From Gammaproteobacteria bacterium (GTDB lineage Bacteria > Pseudomonadota > Gammaproteobacteria > Steroidobacterales > Steroidobacteraceae), in NCBI GenBank assembly GCA_017577615.1, contig PKRE01000001.1:868001-932000 (forward strand): DNA of 64,000 bases. The letters are read 5' to 3'. Made by a program: the position numbers and the translations under genes. This document shows positions 8,337-17,128 of this stretch, in pieces. The notes beneath the pieces were generated by a model. The model saw only the letters and a program-made list of their open reading frames with translations, was not told the DNA's origin and ran no database searches. Each line of letters opens with the position of its first letter. Position 1 is the first letter of the stretch.

Positions 8337-9749
8337 ATGACGACGCCCGCTGAAGTTCTCAGCATGATCAAGGAAAAGGAAGTCCGATTCGTAGACCTTC
8401 GCTTCACAGACACGCGCGGCAAAGAACAGCACGTGAGCCTGCCCGCGCACACCATCGACGAGTCCTTCTTCGAGGAAGGAAAGATGTTCGATGGCTCATC
8501 CATCGCAGGCTGGAAAGGCATCAACGAGTCGGACATGGTCCTCATGCCCGACCCTGAGACCGCGGTGATCGATCCGTTCTTCGAAGAGACGACGATGCTC
8601 CTGCGCTGCGATGTGCTCGAGCCGTCGACGATGCAAGGCTACGACCGCGATCCGCGCTCGATCGCAAAGCGCGCAGAGGCCTACCTCAAATCCACCGGAA
8701 TCGGAGATACAGCGCTTTTTGGTCCCGAGAACGAGTTCTTCATCTTCGACAACGTGCGGTACGGCACGACCATGGCTGGCTCGTTCTTCGAGATCGATTC
8801 GATCGAGGCGGCGTGGAGCTCGAGCAAGCAATACGAGAACGGCAACAAGGCCCACCGTCCCGCCGTCAAGGGTGGCTACTTTCCGGTGCCCCCCGTCGAC
8901 TCTTTCCAAGACGTGCGCTCAGCGATGTGCCTTGCCCTCGAAGAGCTCGGGCTGAAGGTGGAGGTGCACCATCACGAGGTCGCGACCGCAGGTCAGTGCG
9001 AGATTGGCGTGCGCGCGAACACGCTCGTACGCAAGGCCGACGAGGTGCAGCTGCTCAAGTACGCCGTCCACAATGTTGCTCATGCCTACGGTAAGACGGC
9101 CACTTTCATGCCGAAGCCGATCGTCGGCGACAACGGCAACGGCATGCACGTTCACCAATCGATCTCCAAGGACGGCAAGCCGCTGTTCGCGGGCGACAGG
9201 TACGCAGGGCTGTCCGATCTCGCGCTTTACTACATTGGCGGCATCATCAAGCACGCCAGAGCGCTCAATGCCTTCACGAATGCGAGCACGAACAGCTACA
9301 AGCGCCTCGTGCCCGGCTTCGAAGCGCCTGTGATGCTGGCCTACTCAGCGCGTAATCGCTCGGCCTCGATCCGCATTCCGTGGACGGCGAACCCGAAGGC
9401 CCGTCGCATCGAGGTGCGCTTCCCGGACTCGACGGCCAATCCGTACCTTGCATTTGCCGCCATGCTGATGGCGGGGCTGGACGGCATCCAGAACAAGATC
9501 CATCCCGGCGAGCCGGCGGACAAGGATCTGTACGACCTGCCGCCCGAAGAAGCGAAGAGCATTCCGGAGGTGTGCTACTCGCTCGAGCAGGCGCTGCAGG
9601 CACTGGATGCGGACCGTGCCTTCCTGAAGGCGGGCGGTGTCTTCACGGATGAAGTCATTGATGCGTACATCAACCTCAAGATGCAGGAGGTCACCAAGGT
9701 ACGGATGCACACGCATCCGCTGGAATTCGAGCTGTACTACAGCGTCTAA
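8337..9749 (+). CDS. glnA: glutamine synthetase, type I (adenylylatable)
   Basis: 470 residues (E. coli GlnA 469). Makes glutamine from glutamate, ammonia and ATP as a dodecamer. The ATG is set by the strong Shine-Dalgarno GGAGGAG at 8325-8331, so an 88-residue in-frame upstream extension is not used. Visible features: FDGSSIAGWKGI, the active-site FGPENEFFIFD, HHEVATAGQCEIG, NGNGMHVHQS and the adenylylation loop KDLYDLPPEE, whose Tyr corresponds to E. coli Tyr397. It should therefore be controlled by GlnE. Expression is predicted to be under NtrC/RpoN, and a strong hairpin ends the transcript at about 9835. Confidence 0.98.
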   Translation: MTTPAEVLSMIKEKEVRFVDLRFTDTRGKEQHVSLPAHTIDESFFEEGKMFDGSSIAGWKGINESDMVLMPDPETAVIDPFFEETTMLLRCDVLEPSTMQGYDRDPRSIAKRAEAYLKSTGIGDTALFGPENEFFIFDNVRYGTTMAGSFFEIDSIEAAWSSSKQYENGNKAHRPAVKGGYFPVPPVDSFQDVRSAMCLALEELGLKVEVHHHEVATAGQCEIGVRANTLVRKADEVQLLKYAVHNVAHAYGKTATFMPKPIVGDNGNGMHVHQSISKDGKPLFAGDRYAGLSDLALYYIGGIIKHARALNAFTNASTNSYKRLVPGFEAPVMLAYSARNRSASIRIPWTANPKARRIEVRFPDSTANPYLAFAAMLMAGLDGIQNKIHPGEPADKDLYDLPPEEAKSIPEVCYSLEQALQALDADRAFLKAGGVFTDEVIDAYINLKMQEVTKVRMHTHPLEFELYYSV

Positions 9750-9799
9750 GGCGACGCTGTGATGGGTGCGATGGACTGCCAGGAAGCCCATACCCAGTT

Positions 9800-9835
9800 C
9801 GGTGACGGCGTTCACGGCGCGCCGTCACCGCTTTT
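9800..9835 (+). terminator. rho-independent terminator after glnA
   Basis: A perfect 11-bp stem (9800-9810 pairs with 9820-9830, GC-rich) with a 9-base loop is followed by CTTTT. It lies 50 bases after the glnA stop and separates glnA from the following gene, so glnL and glnG probably need their own promoter or read-through. Confidence 0.88.
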
Positions 9836-9870
9836 GTCAGGCCGAGGCGAAGCGGATATGCTCTGGAGTC

Positions 9871-10560
9871 ATGCGCACAGTGCTCTTACTGCTAGCGATG
9901 CTCGCCGGGCCAGCGCTTGCCGCCGGCACGCAGACCGTATGGAAATGGGTGGACGAGCACGGCGTGACGCATTATTCCGACCGTCCGGTGCCGGGAGCCT
10001 CACAGATGGAGGTCTCGGTGGGCAAGATTGGCACCGTGCCTCCCTCTCCGGAGCCCCCTCCCCCGCTCCGGCCCTCTACCCCCGAGCCAGCCGGTCCCCC
10101 GTACGAGGTGCTCGCGATCACGAGCCCCGCGCCCGAGGAAGCGATCGTCAACACCGCCGGTCAAGTGCAAGTCAGCGTTCGCTTGGAGCCCGCGCTGCGT
10201 CCAGGTCACAACCTAGACATCTATTTAGATGGACGGAGAGTCGAGAGCGAGTCGCGCACCGCAACTTCCCGCACCCTGACCGAGGTGCCGCGCGGCGAGC
10301 ACACCCTGGTAGCCGTCGTGTTCGACGGTCGCGGCAACCGGGTTCAGGAGAGCGAGCCGGTGAAGTTCTATGTGATCCAAACCTCCATCGCGAAGCCGCC
10401 GGTCGGCCCCGCGCTTCGCACTCCACAACAGCGCGCTCGTCCCGGCGCAGCGAACAAGCGACTCTCAGCCCAGCCTTCCTATGCAGACCTGAACGGACCA
10501 CGTACGTTACCCGTGGATCCGCGCACGAACCTGCCGGTGCAGGCGTCCAGCCAACGCTGA
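9871..10560 (+). CDS. DUF4124 domain-containing secreted protein
   Basis: 229 residues. A Sec signal peptide (about 1-19, ending ALAAG) is followed by a short DUF4124 motif VWKWVDEHGVTHYSDRP (about 22-38), a proline-rich linker (PPSPEPPPPLRP) and a beta-rich, Ig-like stretch (about 75-165) with LDIYLDGRRVESES and GEHTLVAVVFDGRGN. The C-terminal part is basic and probably disordered. The ATG at 9871 is chosen because the signal peptide begins there; an upstream start would put 35 non-hydrophobic residues before it. DUF4124 proteins often sit between glnA and ntrB in gammaproteobacteria. Their role is unknown; the location should be periplasmic. Confidence 0.8.
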   Translation: MRTVLLLLAMLAGPALAAGTQTVWKWVDEHGVTHYSDRPVPGASQMEVSVGKIGTVPPSPEPPPPLRPSTPEPAGPPYEVLAITSPAPEEAIVNTAGQVQVSVRLEPALRPGHNLDIYLDGRRVESESRTATSRTLTEVPRGEHTLVAVVFDGRGNRVQESEPVKFYVIQTSIAKPPVGPALRTPQQRARPGAANKRLSAQPSYADLNGPRTLPVDPRTNLPVQASSQR

Positions 10561-10636
10561 CCGCGATTGTTTCCTCGCGCGCGGATGCGTGCTACGCGTC
10601 CGTTCGTCACTCGTTGCCTATCACGAGGGCTTGATC

Positions 10637-11749
10637 GTGACCACGGCGCGGGCATCGGTTGACCGGGTGGCGATCGAGGCCCACCGAATCCTCGACAGTA
10701 TGAGCACGAGCGTGCTCATCGTCGACAAGCACCACACGGTCTGCTTCATGAATGCGGCTGCCGAAGCGCTGTTCGGCGTAAGCCGCAATCAAGCGCGCGG
10801 CCGCCGTTTGCGCGAGCTCGTGGCCGATGCGACCACGCTCAGCGCGATCATCGATCGTGCGATTGAGGCGTGGCGCCCCTATTCGCGGCGCGAGCTGGCG
10901 CTCCGGCCGATCTATGCCGAGGACGAGCTCGTCGTCGACTGCACCGTTGCGCCGTTCGAAGACGGCACGGTGCAGGACTGCGTGATCGTCGAGATGAGTG
11001 ATGCCACGCAGCACCGACGTATCTCTCGGGAAACCGCACTGCTGACCCAGATCGGCGGCAGCCGCCTGATGATTCGTCAACTGGCGCACGAGATCAAGAA
11101 TCCACTGGGCGGCTTGCGGGGTGCGGCGCAATTGCTCGCTCGCGAACTCCGTGATGCCGAGCTGCGCGAGTACACATCGATCATCATCAGCGAGGCGGAC
11201 CGGCTCGTGACGCTCGTCGATTCGCTGCTCGGACCGGGGCATGCCCCGCGCAAGGAACTGATCAACATCCACGAGCCGCTGCAGCACGTCTACCACTTGC
11301 TCGCAGCAGATGCTCCGGGCGTGACCATCGAGCGAGATTACGACCCGAGCCTGCCGCCCATACGCGTGGATCGCAACCTGATCGTGCAGGCAATGCTCAA
11401 TCTGGGGCGAAATGCCTTGCAAGCTATCGCGCAGGCGCACGAGACGGGCGGACGACTCATCTTGCGTACGCGAGCGTTGACCAACGTGAGCATCGGCACG
11501 CGCGCTCATCGAGTGGTCGCGAGCATTCAGTTCGAGGACAACGGACCGGGCGTGCCGGAAGAGCTGCGCGATACGTTGTTCTATCCACTCATAACGGGTC
11601 GCAGCGACGGCACCGGGCTTGGGCTTGCCATCGCACAGGAGCTCGTCGCGCGCCACGACGGGCTCATCGAATTCGATAGCCGACCTGGTCGGACCGTTTT
11701 CACGATTCTGTTGCCATTCAATGCCTCCGACACCAGTGAAACCGCTTAA
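10637..11749 (+). CDS. glnL: nitrogen regulation sensor kinase NtrB
   Basis: 370 residues from the chosen GTG, which has GAGGG seven bases upstream; an upstream GTG at 10589 is possible. NtrB phosphorylates or dephosphorylates NtrC under PII control. An N-terminal PAS domain (about residues 10-115) carries no membrane segment, as expected for a cytosolic sensor. The H-box LAHEIKNPLGG places the phospho-His at about residue 151. The N-box NLGRNALQAI, G1 DNGPGVPEE and G2 GTGLGLAIAQEL are intact. The last 29 bases overlap the start of glnG, which suggests translational coupling. Confidence 0.95.
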   Translation: MTTARASVDRVAIEAHRILDSMSTSVLIVDKHHTVCFMNAAAEALFGVSRNQARGRRLRELVADATTLSAIIDRAIEAWRPYSRRELALRPIYAEDELVVDCTVAPFEDGTVQDCVIVEMSDATQHRRISRETALLTQIGGSRLMIRQLAHEIKNPLGGLRGAAQLLARELRDAELREYTSIIISEADRLVTLVDSLLGPGHAPRKELINIHEPLQHVYHLLAADAPGVTIERDYDPSLPPIRVDRNLIVQAMLNLGRNALQAIAQAHETGGRLILRTRALTNVSIGTRAHRVVASIQFEDNGPGVPEELRDTLFYPLITGRSDGTGLGLAIAQELVARHDGLIEFDSRPGRTVFTILLPFNASDTSETA

Positions 11750-13133
11750 CGTATGGCTCGTTGACGACGACGCCTCGATCAGATGGGTCCTCGAGAAGGC
11801 GTTGCGCCAAGGCGGCATGCTGCCGACCGCATTTGATCACGCGGAGACCGCGCTCGCCGCGCTGCGCAGGGAGCGTCCAGACGTCCTGATCACCGACGTG
11901 CGCATGCCGGGAAAGAGTGGCCTGGACCTTCTAGGGGAAATTCGTAGCAGTCAGCCGGAGCTGCCCGTCATCGTGATGACGGCGCACTCTGACTTGGAGA
12001 ACGCTGTCGCCGCTTACCAAGGCGGCGCGTTCGAGTACTTGCCGAAGCCCTTCGACATCGACCAAGCCGTCGATCTCGTGCGGCGAGCGGCTCACCAGCG
12101 CGTACGCGTCGACGAAGGTGCGAGCGAGCCGCGTCGCATACCCGAAATGCTCGGGCACGCGCCGGCAATGCAGGAAGTCTTTCGCGCGATCGGACGCCTG
12201 TCCCGATCGAGCATGACAGTCTTGATCACCGGCGAGTCGGGCACCGGCAAGGAGCTCGTCGCACGGGCTCTTCACCGTCACAGCCCGCGTGCGAACAAGG
12301 CATTCATCGCCCTTAACACCTCCGCGTTCACTGCGGATCTGCTCGAGTCCGAGCTGTTCGGTCATGAGAAGGGCGCGTTCACCGGTGCCGATCAGCTGCG
12401 ACGCGGGCGTTTCGAGCAGGCCGACGGCGGCACGCTGTTCCTGGACGAGATCGGCGATATGTCCCCGCAGCTGCAAACGCGTCTGCTGCGCGTGCTGCAG
12501 GAAGGCGAGTTCTACCGCGTCGGCGGGCAAGTGCCGGTGCGCGTCGATGTGCGTGTCATCGCCGCCACGCATCAGAATCTCGAAGAGCGCGTGAAGCAGA
12601 ATCTCTTCCGCGAGGATCTGCTGCACCGTTTGAACGTCATCCGTATCGAGGTGCCGCCACTGCGCGCGCGCCGCGAAGACATCCCCGAGCTGTTGGCTCA
12701 CTACCTCCGCGTGGCAGCCATCGAGCTTGGCGTCGAGCCCAAGTCGCTCACGCCTGAGGCGACAGCGATCCTGACTCAGTTCGACTGGCCGGGGAACGTG
12801 CGCCAGCTCGTCAATGCCTGCCGGCGGTTGACGGTCACGGCACCGGGACGCGAGATCAAGGCCGAAGACATCCCGCCGGATCTCGGCGGCTCGACAAACC
12901 CGACCGCGTTGCAGGAAGAGTGGACGCGGCAGCTCGCAATCTGGGCGGAGAAGCGGCTCGATGCGGGCGAGACACCCCTCTTGGACGACGCAGTGCCCGA
13001 GTTCGAGCGCACGCTCATTCGGGCGGCGCTGCGCAAGGCGCAAGGCGGGCGTCAGGAAGCTGCGCGTCTGCTCGGTTGGGGACGAAACACCCTCACACGC
13101 AAGCTCAAAGAGCTCGGCATGAATGACGAATAA
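11721..13133 (+). CDS. glnG: nitrogen regulation response regulator NtrC
   Basis: 470 residues (E. coli NtrC 469). Activates sigma-54 promoters of nitrogen genes. The receiver domain has the phospho-acceptor D59 in LITDVRMPGKSG. The AAA+ domain shows Walker A GESGTGKE from residue 171, the sigma-54 contact loop GAFTGA and Walker B GGTLFLDEIGDM. The C-terminal Fis-type helix-turn-helix reads RQEAARLLGWGRNTLTRKL. The ATG lies inside glnL (29-base overlap). The obvious target in this window is the operator at 8157-8173. Confidence 0.97.
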   Translation: MPPTPVKPLNVWLVDDDASIRWVLEKALRQGGMLPTAFDHAETALAALRRERPDVLITDVRMPGKSGLDLLGEIRSSQPELPVIVMTAHSDLENAVAAYQGGAFEYLPKPFDIDQAVDLVRRAAHQRVRVDEGASEPRRIPEMLGHAPAMQEVFRAIGRLSRSSMTVLITGESGTGKELVARALHRHSPRANKAFIALNTSAFTADLLESELFGHEKGAFTGADQLRRGRFEQADGGTLFLDEIGDMSPQLQTRLLRVLQEGEFYRVGGQVPVRVDVRVIAATHQNLEERVKQNLFREDLLHRLNVIRIEVPPLRARREDIPELLAHYLRVAAIELGVEPKSLTPEATAILTQFDWPGNVRQLVNACRRLTVTAPGREIKAEDIPPDLGGSTNPTALQEEWTRQLAIWAEKRLDAGETPLLDDAVPEFERTLIRAALRKAQGGRQEAARLLGWGRNTLTRKLKELGMNDE

Positions 13134-13137
13134 GAGG

Positions 13138-14118
13138 TCAGCAACACCCCTGCGTTTGCGGGGCCGCTGTCGAATGTGCCGTGCACGTACCGACGAGCTC
13201 TCTGACGGAGCTCAGACCGTGCCGCTGCAAGTACTCTGCGATGCCGGCATTGATCTTCTTGCACACGAGCGGATCGTAGAAGAGCGCCGTGCCGACCCCA
13301 ACTGCCGAAGCGCCAGCGATCAAGAACTCCAGCGCGTCATTTGCGGAGCAAATGCCGCCTTGGCCGATGATGGGCACGTTGTGCTTGCGCGCGACTTCGT
13401 AGACCTGATGCACCTTCAACAAAGCGATCGGCTTGATCGCAGGACCGGACAACCCTCCTTGGATGTTGCCGATCACGGGCCGTCGCGTGGCAGTGTCGAT
13501 CGCCATGCCCATCACCGTGTTGATGACGGCCAACGCATCGGTTCCCGCCTCGATGCAGAGACGGGCGTTCTCGCGGATGTCCGTTTGGTTCGGTGACAGC
13601 TTGGTGATCAACGGCTTCTTCGTGGCGGCACGGCAGGCCGCAACGACACGTGCCGACATCTCGGGATAGTTGCCGAATTGGACACCGCCTTCCTTGATGT
13701 TCGGGCAGGAGATGTTGATCTCGATCGCATCGATCGGAGAGTCATCGAAGCGACGCGTCACCTCGGCATATTCTTCGATCGTCGAGCCGCAGACGTTGGC
13801 AATGAACCGTGTCTCGCTGAAGTCCAGCGTCGGCAGGATCGCCGAGACGACATGGTCGACGCCGGGATTTTGCAGGCCGATCGCGTTGAGCATGCCCATC
13901 GGGGTTTCGTAGATGCGATGCGGCGGATTGCCGAGGCGCGGCTCAAGGGTCGTGCCTTTGAGCACAACGGCACCGGCGTCTCGGTTCGAAAATCCTTCGA
14001 CGCGCGTATATTCATCGCCGAAGCCGACGCAGCCAGACAGCAACACGATCGGCGAATTGAAACGAAGCCCGCAAAACTCGATTGCAAGCGGACTAGCGGA
14101 AGCAGTGGTAGCCATCAT
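13138..14118 (-). CDS. pyrD: dihydroorotate dehydrogenase, class 1B type (PyrD catalytic subunit-like)
   Basis: 326 residues from the first of two adjacent ATGs. The family oxidises dihydroorotate to orotate with FMN. Class 1B features: SGCVGFGDEY, VLKGTTLEPRLGNPPHR, ETPMGMLNAIGLQNPG, the catalytic-cysteine loop NISCPNIKEGG and the FMN-phosphate segment PIIGQGGI. The enzyme is soluble, with no membrane helix. Most gammaproteobacteria use membrane-bound class 2 PyrD, and class 1B normally pairs with the PyrK electron-transfer subunit, which is not in this window. The C-terminus carries about 20 extra residues ending QTQGCC. Convergent with glnG (4-base gap) and divergent from trmL (42 bases). 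Confidence 0.85.
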   Translation of the reverse strand: MMATTASASPLAIEFCGLRFNSPIVLLSGCVGFGDEYTRVEGFSNRDAGAVVLKGTTLEPRLGNPPHRIYETPMGMLNAIGLQNPGVDHVVSAILPTLDFSETRFIANVCGSTIEEYAEVTRRFDDSPIDAIEINISCPNIKEGGVQFGNYPEMSARVVAACRAATKKPLITKLSPNQTDIRENARLCIEAGTDALAVINTVMGMAIDTATRRPVIGNIQGGLSGPAIKPIALLKVHQVYEVARKHNVPIIGQGGICSANDALEFLIAGASAVGVGTALFYDPLVCKKINAGIAEYLQRHGLSSVRELVGTCTAHSTAAPQTQGCC

Positions 14119-14160
14119 CGGATAGTCTACCGCACCGTCCCGTCCGCAGGATCGCTGCGA

Positions 14161-14622
14161 ATGTTCGATGTCGTCCTTTTTCAGCCGGAGATACCGCCGA
14201 ACACTGGCAACATCATCCGTTTGTGTGCGAATACTGGATCGCGGCTGCATCTGATACGTCCGCTCGGTTTCGACATCGGTGAGAAGGCGGTACGGCGTGC
14301 CGGCATGGATTACGCAGAGCTGGCCAGCGTGCGCGTATGGAACGGCTTGGAGGAGTGTCTGCGCGCGTTGCACCCGGCGCGTTGGTTCGCTGTTTCCACG
14401 CGCGGCACGAGACGCTATGACGAAGTGCGCTTCCAGCCGAATGACGTGTTCGTGTTCGGCCCAGAAACGCGAGGCTTACCCGAGGCAGTCCTCGCAGCGT
14501 GTGAGCCCTCACGGCGTCTACGCATCCCGATGCTAGCCGGAAATCGTAGCTTGAACCTGTCGAACGCGGCTGCCGTGCTCGTCTACGAAGCGTGGCGCCA
14601 AAACGAGTTCGCGGGCAGCTGA
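14161..14622 (+). CDS. trmL: tRNA (cytidine/uridine-2'-O-)-methyltransferase TrmL
   Basis: 153 residues (E. coli TrmL 157). A minimal SPOUT methyltransferase that methylates the ribose of the wobble base in tRNA-Leu isoacceptors. Motifs: PEIPPNTGNIIRLCANTG at the N-terminus, FGPETRGLPE and RSLNLSNAAAVLVYEAWRQ forming the knotted SAM site. The chosen ATG removes a non-homologous 161-residue extension that lies antisense to pyrD. Divergent from pyrD; the stop is one base from the convergent gpsA stop. Confidence 0.95.
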   Translation: MFDVVLFQPEIPPNTGNIIRLCANTGSRLHLIRPLGFDIGEKAVRRAGMDYAELASVRVWNGLEECLRALHPARWFAVSTRGTRRYDEVRFQPNDVFVFGPETRGLPEAVLAACEPSRRLRIPMLAGNRSLNLSNAAAVLVYEAWRQNEFAGS

Positions 14623-14623
14623 G

Positions 14624-15652
14624 TCATATGCTCTCGGGCTTGAGCGTGCGCGACATGAGCTCCTTGACCGCATCTTGCGGTGCCACGCCTTCGTAGATGA
14701 CGCGATAAACCTGCTCGCTGATCGGCATCTCCACGTTCAATCGTCGCGCGACTTCACGTACAGAGCGCGCTGCCATGACGCCTTCGACGACCTGGCCGAT
14801 CGAGCGCTGAGCGGCCTCGACATCGCGGCCCGCAGCGAGCTCGAGGCCGAACCGCCGGTTGCGCGATTGGTCGTCCGTGCAGGTGAGCACGAGATCACCT
14901 AGCCCCGCCAAGCCCATAAAGGTCTCCTTGCGCGCACCGAGCGCGACCCCGAGTCGCGTCATTTCCACTAGACCTCGAGTGATCAGCGCGACGCGCGTGT
15001 TGGCGCCGTAGCCGAGGCCATCCGAGATCCCGGCGCCGATCGCCAGCACGTTCTTTGTGGCCCCTCCGACTTCCACCCCTATCACGTCATCAGAGGTATA
15101 GGCGCGGAAGTTGAGACCGGACAGACTGAAGGCAAGCTCCGCGGCGAACTGCGAATCGCTCGATGCTACGGTCATCGCCGTCGGCAGACCCGCACCGACT
15201 TCGCGCGCAAAGGTCGGACCGGAAATCACCGCCAGCGGTATGCGTTCCCCCAGCACTTCGCGAGCGACTTGGTGCGGCAAGAGCCCCGTATCGAGCTCGA
15301 ATCCTTTGGTCGCCCAGGCAATGCGAGCACGGTCGGGCAAGAGTGGTGCTGCGGCTTGCAGCGTGGCACGCAGGGCGTGGCTCGGCACCGCGACGATCAC
15401 GTCTCGACTGCCACGCAACGCGCGTGCCAGATCCGGCTCGACGACGAGCGCATCGGGAAAGGCCGCTTCCGGCAGGTACCGTGTGTTACGGCGTTGCGCG
15501 GCGAGCGCAGCAAGATGATCGCGATTGCGACCCCACAGGACGGTTCGTCGCGATGTGCGTGCGAGTTGAATCGCGAGAGCGGTGCCCCATGACCCGGCGC
15601 CGAGCACCGCGATCTGGCTCGCAGTGCCCTTCTCCTCCGAGGCCTCGCCCAT
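14624..15652 (-). CDS. gpsA: NAD(P)H-dependent glycerol-3-phosphate dehydrogenase
   Basis: 342 residues. Reduces dihydroxyacetone phosphate to sn-glycerol-3-phosphate for phospholipid synthesis. The Rossmann motif AVLGAGSWGTALA is near the N-terminus, followed by SGPTFAREV and the catalytic block GGATKNVLAIGAGISDGLGYGANT. It begins 6 bases after the secB stop, and the order grxC-secB-gpsA on one strand is conserved in many proteobacteria. Confidence 0.97.
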   Translation of the reverse strand: MGEASEEKGTASQIAVLGAGSWGTALAIQLARTSRRTVLWGRNRDHLAALAAQRRNTRYLPEAAFPDALVVEPDLARALRGSRDVIVAVPSHALRATLQAAAPLLPDRARIAWATKGFELDTGLLPHQVAREVLGERIPLAVISGPTFAREVGAGLPTAMTVASSDSQFAAELAFSLSGLNFRAYTSDDVIGVEVGGATKNVLAIGAGISDGLGYGANTRVALITRGLVEMTRLGVALGARKETFMGLAGLGDLVLTCTDDQSRNRRFGLELAAGRDVEAAQRSIGQVVEGVMAARSVREVARRLNVEMPISEQVYRVIYEGVAPQDAVKELMSRTLKPESI

Positions 15653-15658
15653 TGCTTG

Positions 15659-16183
15659 CTAACTCGCAGATTGCGTCGACGAGGTTGAAGAGGACGTGCC
15701 CTGCGTGTCCTGCCCCTGCTGCTGAGCGCGCATCGCCGCTTGCATGAAAAGTGCCTCGAAGTTGACGGGCGGCAAGAGAAACGGCGGGAAGCCGCCCTTC
15801 ATCAGCAGATCGGAAACCACCTGCCGCGCGTACGGCAACAGATAGTTTGGGCAGAAAATCCCGAGCAGTCGCTGCAGCTCCTGTTGCGGGACGTTGCGCA
15901 CGCCGAATGCGCCTGCTTGCTGCAGCTCGACCAGCCAGATGGTCTTGTCGGCCGCTTGCGCTTCGACACGAATCGTCAGGACGACCTCCTTCAGATCTGC
16001 CGCGAGCTCGTTGACCGAAGTGTTCAGGTTCAGATTGATCGTCGGATTGCCTGCGTTCGGATCAATTCGCGGCCCGGATGGCGCCTCGAACGAGACATCC
16101 TTCACGTACACTGCTTGCGGCACGAATTGCGGCGCATTGGGATCGGCGGCCTGGCCGTTCGGAGCCTGTGCTTCATCAACCAT
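15659..16183 (-). CDS. secB: protein-export chaperone SecB
   Basis: 174 residues (E. coli 155). A cytosolic tetramer that holds preproteins unfolded for SecA. Conserved parts: VYVKDVSFEAPSGP, NVPQQELQRLLGIFCPNYLLPYAR and GGFPPFLLPPVNFEALF. The N-terminus adds an acidic QAPNGQAADPNAP segment and the C-terminus a Ser/Thr/Gln-rich tail that is probably disordered. A good Shine-Dalgarno (GAGGAA) precedes the ATG. Upstream on the same strand is grxC, 93 bases away. Confidence 0.96.
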   Translation of the reverse strand: MVDEAQAPNGQAADPNAPQFVPQAVYVKDVSFEAPSGPRIDPNAGNPTINLNLNTSVNELAADLKEVVLTIRVEAQAADKTIWLVELQQAGAFGVRNVPQQELQRLLGIFCPNYLLPYARQVVSDLLMKGGFPPFLLPPVNFEALFMQAAMRAQQQGQDTQGTSSSTSSTQSAS

Positions 16184-16276
16184 TTTCTATTCCTCTGTCC
16201 GTTCGTCGTGTGTTGTTTGCTCACTCACAGATGTAGACGATCGTCCACGCCCGACAATCGCCGCCGCGGTTCGCGT

Positions 16277-16549
16277 TCAAGTCAGATCGGCGAGCAGCTT
16301 ATCCAATTCGCCACTGCTTTCCAGCGCGGCCAGATCGTCGTAGCCCCCGATGTGGCGGTCGCCGATGAAGATTTGCGGCACCGTGCGCCGTCCCCCGCTT
16401 CTTTCTATCATGATTTGTCGTTGGGCCGGATTCTCGTCGATCTTGATCTCGTGAAAGGCGACCCCCTTGCTCGCGAGCAAGTTACGGGCGCGCTGACAAT
16501 AGCCGCACCACGTCGTCGAGTACATGACGACCTGGGGTGAATCGCCCAT
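16277..16549 (-). CDS. grxC: glutaredoxin 3 (GrxC)
   Basis: 90 residues. A dithiol glutaredoxin that reduces disulfides with glutathione. The active site is CGYC (in TTWCGYCQRAR) rather than the usual CPYC, followed by TVPQIFIG and GGYDDLAAL, the glutathione-binding TVP and GG-D motifs. The ATG shares one base with the stop of the upstream rhodanese gene (TGATG), so the two are translationally coupled. An in-frame 50-residue extension inside the rhodanese gene was rejected. Confidence 0.93.
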   Translation of the reverse strand: MGDSPQVVMYSTTWCGYCQRARNLLASKGVAFHEIKIDENPAQRQIMIERSGGRRTVPQIFIGDRHIGGYDDLAALESSGELDKLLADLT

Positions 16550-16992
16550 CAAGCTTTCCCCTTCTTGGCACGGCCCTTGACCAACGGAAGATTCTCCTGC
16601 CGCCAGCTCACCAAGCCCCCGCGCAGGGATACCACTTTCGTAAAGCCCATTTGCTTTAACGTATGAGCGGCCTTGGCGGAGACAAAGCCGTTGTCGCAAT
16701 AGACAAGGATCGGTTTATCTTTGTATTTCTTCAACGAATCCGCGCGCGAAGCAAGCTCGGCCGCGGGAATGTGGCGAGCGTCGATGATGTGTCCGGCCTC
16801 ATACTCGGCCGCCGAGCGCACATCGACCACGACCGCGCCGCTGTTGGCGAGCAGCACCGCCTGGGCGGGCGAGATGACGCTCGTGCCCCGGGCGCGGTGA
16901 CGAACCTCGATCACGATCGCGAGCACGAACAGAATGGCGGCCGCTGCGACCAAAAAGGGATGATTTGTGGTGTACTCGAACAGCCGATTCAT
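16549..16992 (-). CDS. membrane-anchored rhodanese-like protein
   Basis: 147 residues. An N-terminal transmembrane helix (about 12-30) is followed by one rhodanese domain (about 40-137) with VVDVRSAAEYEAGHI and the active-site cysteine in VYCDNGFVSA. The catalytic loop is longer than in phosphatases, so it probably handles persulfide sulfur or a redox thiol. The place upstream of grxC, secB and gpsA is the same in pseudomonads. The substrate is unknown. Confidence 0.88.
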   Translation of the reverse strand: MNRLFEYTTNHPFLVAAAAILFVLAIVIEVRHRARGTSVISPAQAVLLANSGAVVVDVRSAAEYEAGHIIDARHIPAAELASRADSLKKYKDKPILVYCDNGFVSAKAAHTLKQMGFTKVVSLRGGLVSWRQENLPLVKGRAKKGKA

Positions 16993-17128
16993 TGCGTCCG
17001 TCTTGCAGAATGCGCCTTACCACACGGCCCGCACTTCCGTTCAGTAACGACCCGAAGGCGATGCGCTCCGCGAAGCTCCTCGCAAAAAAGGCGGAAAGTA
17101 TAGCAGCGCCCCCGGCGGACACGCCCGC

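Noticed and set aside
10607..11818. Long minus-strand open frame opposite glnL
   Set aside because: Low-complexity shadow of the intact NtrB gene.
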